Shown here piece by piece: positions 60,063 through 64,000 of a DNA stretch of 64,000 nucleotides. The notes below the pieces were generated by a model. It searched no databases and had not been told where the DNA came from. It saw nothing but the letters and a program-made list of their open reading frames with translations. This stretch comes from an uncultured Sphingomonas sp. (GTDB lineage: Bacteria; Pseudomonadota; Alphaproteobacteria; Sphingomonadales; Sphingomonadaceae), in contig NZ_CAMLDL010000002.1 of the NCBI RefSeq assembly GCF_946478955.1, forward strand, positions 1 to 64,000, in the 5' to 3' direction. The stretch's first letter is position 1; every line of letters starts with the position of its first letter. Position numbers and translations under genes: made by a program.

Positions 60063-61228
60063 ACCGCTTCCCCGGCGGCAACCCCACTGGCCCAAGCCCA
60101 TTGGAAGTTATAGCCGCCAAGCCAGCCCGTCACGTCCACCGCCTCACCAATCACGAACAAGCCGGGAATGCGCTTCGCTTCCATTGTTTTGGACGACAAT
60201 TCGGCCGTGGAAATGCCGCCAACGGTAACTTCGGCCTTTGCATAGCCTTCGCTGCCGCTGGGGATGAACGACCAGTTTTTCAGGCGTTCGCCCGCCGCCC
60301 GCAGGGCCTTGTCGCCATGGTTACCGATCATGCCGGGCAGCGCCAGCCTTTCCGCCAGCGCATCGGCAAGGCGGGCTGGAAGACGCTGGCCAAGCCATTT
60401 GGCAAGGCTTTGGCGCGGGTCGGCGCGTTTGCCATCCGGTAACGCGTCAGGATCATCATCGGGAAGAAGGTCAATGGCCACCGCTTCGCCGTGTCGCCAA
60501 TAGCTGCTTATTTGAAGGATCGCTGGACCGCTTAAGCCCTTGTGCGTGAACAGCGCGGCTTCGCGGAACGACGGGCCCTTGGCGGCGCGGGCGATAACCT
60601 CCGTCGAGACACCGCTAAGGTCGCGGAACAATGCTTCGTCGCCGGGCAGGGTAAGCGGGACCAACGCTGGTCGCGTTTCGACCAGCTTCAGGCCGAAACG
60701 CTTGGCCTGCTCATAGGCGAAGCTAGAGGCACCCATCTTTGGAATCGACGGGCCGCCGGTCGCAAGGATGAGGCACCGCGCATCGGCCGTTCGATCCCCG
60801 CATCGGATGCGGAATATGTCGCCGTCGCGATCAATCGAAGCATCATGGCCGAGCCATAATTCGACCCCCGCCGCCGCGCATTCACCCCACATCATGTCGA
60901 CGATCTGCGCCGCCGAACCGTCACAGAAAAGCTGACCCAGCGTCTTTTCATGCCAGGCAATTCCGTGGCGATTCACCAACTCGATAAAGTCATGCTGCGT
61001 ATAGCGGGCAAGCGCCGATTTCATGAAATGGGGATTTGCACTGATGTAGCGGTCGGGCGCGGCAAACAGGTTGGTGAAGTTGCAGCGGCCCCCGCCCGAG
61101 ATCAGGATCTTCTTTCCGGGTCGTTCGGCATGATCGATGAGCAGCACCCGCCGCCCGCGTTGTCCGGCGACTTTGGCGGCCATCAGGCCAGCGGCGCCCG
61201 CGCCGAGGATGATCGCATCATATCGCAT
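60059..61228 (-). CDS. HI0933/BaiN-family FAD-dependent oxidoreductase
   Basis: A 389-residue flavoprotein. The N-terminal FAD motif is AIILGAGAAGLMAAKVAGQRG, followed by GKKILISGGGRCNFTN, both typical of this family; the C-terminal FAD motif is GLFVIGEAVDVTGWLGGYNFQWAWASG. Homologues act as NAD(P)H-dependent reductases; the natural substrate is not known. ATG at 61228 (MRYDAIILG) is preferred, with 61294 as a longer option overlapping the divergent gene. Confidence 0.9.
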   Translation of the reverse strand: MRYDAIILGAGAAGLMAAKVAGQRGRRVLLIDHAERPGKKILISGGGRCNFTNLFAAPDRYISANPHFMKSALARYTQHDFIELVNRHGIAWHEKTLGQLFCDGSAAQIVDMMWGECAAAGVELWLGHDASIDRDGDIFRIRCGDRTADARCLILATGGPSIPKMGASSFAYEQAKRFGLKLVETRPALVPLTLPGDEALFRDLSGVSTEVIARAAKGPSFREAALFTHKGLSGPAILQISSYWRHGEAVAIDLLPDDDPDALPDGKRADPRQSLAKWLGQRLPARLADALAERLALPGMIGNHGDKALRAAGERLKNWSFIPSGSEGYAKAEVTVGGISTAELSSKTMEAKRIPGLFVIGEAVDVTGWLGGYNFQWAWASGVAAGEAV

Positions 61229-61280
61229 CAATGAACCGCCCAAGCGGGATGCGGGCTTGCGGTCAAGAGGAGGGGCTGCT

Positions 61281-62048
61281 TTGGCATCGGACATGGACCG
61301 CGCCTTTTTCGATCATCTTTCCGAGCTTGCCCGCAATGCGATAGCGGACGAACTGGCGCGCGGATTGACCGCCGATAACAAGGCACCAGGCGGATTTGAC
61401 CCGGTGACGGAGGCGGACCGGGCGGCCGAACGGGTGCTCCGCGCCGCGATCGAGCAACGTTTCCCCGACCATGCCATTTGGGGCGAAGAATATGGCTGGT
61501 CGCGTGACGGCGCAGCGACGGTGTGGAGCCTTGACCCCGTGGACGGTACCCGGGCGCTGATATGCGGCCTGCCAAGCTGGTCGGTGCTCGTCGGCTTGCT
61601 GCATCAGGGCGCGCATATTGCCGGGATGATCGACCTTCCGGCGTTGAATGAACGGCTGGTCGCGGTGGACGGTATGACCTGGCGCAATGGGACTCGGGTG
61701 ACGTCGAGCGGTTGCCTGGAGTTGGCCGAGGCGCGGCTGTCGACCACCGATCCGCATTTGTTTGCCGGGGCGGAATGGACGGGGTTTGAACAAGTACGCC
61801 GTGAGGCCCGGTTGACCAGGTTCGGGCTGGACGCGATGGCCTATGCCCGGGTCGCGACCGGTGACATCGATCTTGTCATCGAAAACAATCTGAAGCGGCA
61901 TGATTTTGACGCGCTGATAGCGGTCGTACGCGGGGCGGGAGGCCATATCGGCGATTGGCAGGGCGGAGCTGACTTCGCCGAGGGCCGGGTCATCGCGGCG
62001 GCCAGCCGGTCCCTTTATGATGCCGCCGTCGAGCAGCTGAACGCCTAA
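61281..62048 (+). CDS. hisN: Inositol monophosphatase-family phosphatase, probable histidinol-phosphatase
   Basis: A 255-residue magnesium-dependent phosphatase. The metal motifs are [22 protein letters not shown] and, near the C-terminus, [17 protein letters not shown]. The family includes inositol monophosphatase and the HisN histidinol-phosphatases common in alphaproteobacteria; its sequence style ([16 protein letters not shown]) fits HisN. TTG at 61281 is chosen because AGGAGG lies seven bases upstream; ATG at 61293 is too far from it. Histidine synthesis is inferred, no other his gene is near. Confidence 0.8.
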   Translation: MASDMDRAFFDHLSELARNAIADELARGLTADNKAPGGFDPVTEADRAAERVLRAAIEQRFPDHAIWGEEYGWSRDGAATVWSLDPVDGTRALICGLPSWSVLVGLLHQGAHIAGMIDLPALNERLVAVDGMTWRNGTRVTSSGCLELAEARLSTTDPHLFAGAEWTGFEQVRREARLTRFGLDAMAYARVATGDIDLVIENNLKRHDFDALIAVVRGAGGHIGDWQGGADFAEGRVIAAASRSLYDAAVEQLNA

Positions 62049-63379
62049 GGCTCAATCTCTGCCGGGTCCATTTTGTCGACGCTCGGCAGCTTGCCGGCCA
62101 GTGCCGCGTCCAGCTGCGGCTTGTCGAGATGGCCTTCCCACCGGCTGACGACGATGGTCGCCACGGCATTACCAATGAAATTGGTCAGGCTGCGGCACTC
62201 GCTCATAAAGCGGTCAACGCCAAGGATCAGCGCCATCCCCGCAACCGGAATTTCAGGGACGATTGAAAGGGTGGCGGCAAGGGTGATGAAGCCAGCGCCC
62301 GTCACCCCGGCCGCGCCCTTTGAGGATATCATGGCGACACCGAGCAGCAGCAACTGATGCTCCAGCGTCAGGTGGATGTTCATGGCCTGGGCGATGAACA
62401 GCGCCGCCAGGGTCATATAGATGTTGGTGCCATCAAGGTTGAAACTATAGCCAGTCGGCACAACCAGCCCGACGATCGACTTTGGGCAGCCTGCGCGCTC
62501 CATTTTTTCGATCAGCGACGGAAGCGCGCTTTCGCTGGACGATGTACCCAGGACGAGCAGCAGCTCGGCCTTGAGATAGGCGATCAGCCGGAAAATCGAA
62601 AAGCCCGATAGTCTGGCCACGACACCAAGGACGATCAGCACGAGCAGAAGGGAAGTGACGTAAAAGGTCGCAACCAGGCCCGCCAGGTTGGCGAGCGTGC
62701 CAACGCCATATTTGCCGATAGTGAAGGCCATCGCGCCAAATGCCCCGATTGGTGCTGCCTTCATCAGAATGGCGACAAGGCGAAAGATAACGATGCTGAG
62801 GTCATTGAGAATGCCAAGCAAGCGGTCGCCCCGTTCCCCGACCATCGCCAGCGCTGCCCCGAACAGGATTGCGGCGAGCAGCGTCTGAAGTATCATCCCC
62901 GAGGTCAGCGCCGAGACGAACGTGTCGGGAATGATGTCGAGGATGAAGCCGGTGAGCGTCGCGGCATGCGCCTTTTCGGCATAATCGCTTACTTTGGTGG
63001 CATCGAGGCTGGCGGGATCGATGTTCAATCCCGCGCCTGGTTGCACGACATTGGCCACGATGAGGCCAATAATGAGCGCGAGCGTCGAGAAGAAAAAGAA
63101 ATAGACAAAGGCCTTGATCGCCACCCGGCCGACCCGGCCCAGATCGCGCATACCGGCAATACCGGTCACGATGGTCAGGAAAATGACCGGCGCGATAATC
63201 ATCTTCACCAGCTTGATGAAGGCATCGCCCAGCCATTTCAGAGATTCGCCCGTCGCCGGCCAGAAATGACCGATGGCTACCCCAGCGACGATGGCCACAA
63301 GCACCTGAAGATAGAGATGGGCATACCAGGGCTTGCGCGGCGGTGCCTGACCGTCAAATCGCGCGTCAATTGCTACCAC
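62045..63379 (-). CDS. DctA/GltP-family dicarboxylate or amino-acid:cation symporter
   Basis: A 444-residue DAACS-family transporter. Signatures include [20 protein letters not shown], the Ser-rich hairpin loop [17 protein letters not shown] and [39 protein letters not shown]. It couples uptake of C4-dicarboxylates or glutamate/aspartate to protons or sodium. The short identity motif favours the DctA branch, but substrate cannot be fixed by eye. It is convergent with the phosphatase gene and its stop overlaps that stop. Confidence 0.92.
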   Translation of the reverse strand: MVAIDARFDGQAPPRKPWYAHLYLQVLVAIVAGVAIGHFWPATGESLKWLGDAFIKLVKMIIAPVIFLTIVTGIAGMRDLGRVGRVAIKAFVYFFFFSTLALIIGLIVANVVQPGAGLNIDPASLDATKVSDYAEKAHAATLTGFILDIIPDTFVSALTSGMILQTLLAAILFGAALAMVGERGDRLLGILNDLSIVIFRLVAILMKAAPIGAFGAMAFTIGKYGVGTLANLAGLVATFYVTSLLLVLIVLGVVARLSGFSIFRLIAYLKAELLLVLGTSSSESALPSLIEKMERAGCPKSIVGLVVPTGYSFNLDGTNIYMTLAALFIAQAMNIHLTLEHQLLLLGVAMISSKGAAGVTGAGFITLAATLSIVPEIPVAGMALILGVDRFMSECRSLTNFIGNAVATIVVSRWEGHLDKPQLDAALAGKLPSVDKMDPAEIEP

Positions 63380-63473
63380 TCCGAGCCCCCTACTAGCGAA
63401 TGCGGGAAGCCTAGCGCGAAGTGCTGCGCAAGCAATGGTGAAGCCGGGTCGATTGCGCTAGGGCGCTGTGGCC

Positions 63474-64000
63474 ATGAATCTTCACTCACCCAGTTGGGCC
63501 CGCGATAGCTGGCGCGCGCGCACGGCGGAGCAAATGCCCGCCTATGCAGACGGTGCGGCGGTTCGCGCGGTTGAGGCGCGATTGGCGGCGTCCGCACAGG
63601 TGGTGAGCTTTGCCGACTGCGCGGCCCTGCGCACCGCGATGGCGGCGTTGGCGAGTGGGCACGGCTTTCTGCTTCAGGGCGGGGACTGCGCAGAAAGTTT
63701 TGACGATCCGGTCGCGGAGCAGGTGGCAGGCATTGCCGGCCTGTTCGATGCAATGTCGGCACGGCTCGGCCCAAGGGTCAACGGCCCACTGATCGAGGTG
63801 GCGCGCATTGCGGGGCAATTCGCCAAGCCGCGCAGCGTGTCGGCGGAAGAGCGTGACGGCGTGAGATTGCCCGCCTATCGCGGCGACATCATCAACGGCA
63901 TTGCCTTTGATGCGGGGGCCAGGGTGCCGGACCCACAACGGATGATCCGTGCCCATATGCAATCCGTGGGAACGGCGGCCAGCCTGTCCGCGGTGCGCGG
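63474..64000 (+). CDS. Class II 3-deoxy-7-phosphoheptulonate synthase (5' part)
   Basis: The first 175 residues of a plant/actinobacterial-type DAHP synthase that joins PEP and erythrose 4-phosphate, the first step of the shikimate pathway. The N-terminus NLHSPSWARDSWRARTAEQM, the metal-Cys motif FLLQGGDCAESF and ARIAGQFAKPRS / LPAYRGDIINGIAFD are diagnostic. The gene runs off the end of the window with no frame disruption. The ATG follows a short spacer from the divergent symporter gene. Confidence 0.95.
   Translation, partial: MNLHSPSWARDSWRARTAEQMPAYADGAAVRAVEARLAASAQVVSFADCAALRTAMAALASGHGFLLQGGDCAESFDDPVAEQVAGIAGLFDAMSARLGPRVNGPLIEVARIAGQFAKPRSVSAEERDGVRLPAYRGDIINGIAFDAGARVPDPQRMIRAHMQSVGTAASLSAVR

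Overview
The window is a dense, GC-rich, almost purely chromosomal stretch from an alphaproteobacterium, most likely a member of the Sphingomonadales (Sphingomonas/Sphingomicrobium-like). Supporting signs are the order of the cytochrome c oxidase and assembly genes, the pyrE-pdxJ-acpS-lepB cluster, many ATGA/TTGA-type overlapping stop/start codons, frequent TTG and GTG starts, and the short palindromic repeat whose read-through gives the spurious N-terminus MLKQVQHD. There is no integrase, transposase, phage gene, CRISPR array or plasmid gene.

Layout. 1-240: an initiator tRNA-fMet gene, a 3' fragment of a second copy and a terminator. 373-2553: catalase-peroxidase katG. 2613-8745: a histidine-degradation cluster (arginase-family hutG-like gene divergent from hutI, then hutU-hutH) interrupted by two opposite-strand unknown genes and a REP-like repeat. 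8742-15568: a DUF2147 protein, an ArsR-type regulator, the tRNA-hydroxylating rhodanese TrhO, tRNA-Ser(GGA), a small metalloprotease, heme-exporter genes ccmA/ccmB, an rRNA-type methyltransferase and an M16 peptidase. 14969-22809: the aa3 oxidase block (SURF1, DUF983, ctaE, ctaG, a 43-residue membrane protein, ctaB, ctaD, ctaC), split by a cyclophilin and a secreted unknown protein. 23002-25627: pyrE-pdxJ-acpS-lepB. 25700-30972: an FKBP isomerase, rpsU, two convergent L,D-transpeptidases, two PilZ proteins, a small CxxC protein and a secreted cyclophilin.

31033-36844: purT, then an argC-argJ-argB-argR operon with a near-consensus ARG box in front, two small exported proteins and rpmJ. 36929-44107: a TPR/aspartyl-hydroxylase, M28 and M14 peptidases, gpmA, a GGDEF protein and purE-purK. 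44194-50095: a 948-residue M16 lipoprotein, a CsgG-like protein and lepA. 51074-64000: a membrane PQQ dehydrogenase, a DUF2853-OmpA fusion, a YghU-type GST, crcB, a DUF808 protein, serS, twin alpha/beta hydrolases, an HI0933-family flavoprotein, an inositol-monophosphatase-family enzyme, a DctA-type symporter and the 5' part of a class II DAHP synthase.

The most unusual segment is 50110-50906, between lepA and the PQQ dehydrogenase. It encodes two tiny precursors (53 and 65 residues) that share a leader of the pattern L-x-x-x-E-I ending in Gly-Ala, each followed by a Gly/Ala-rich hydrophobic core with GxxxG repeats, plus a downstream 58-residue one-helix membrane protein. This looks like a two-peptide, double-glycine-leader bacteriocin or glycine-zipper contact-toxin cassette (class IIb bacteriocin / Caulobacter Cdz type) with a candidate immunity protein. 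It has no dedicated exporter in the window, sits next to AT-rich DNA (59 G+C in 180 bases at 50641-50820) and carries a 40-bp palindrome upstream. Promoters were not called individually because no convincing -35/-10 pairs could be separated from background by eye.
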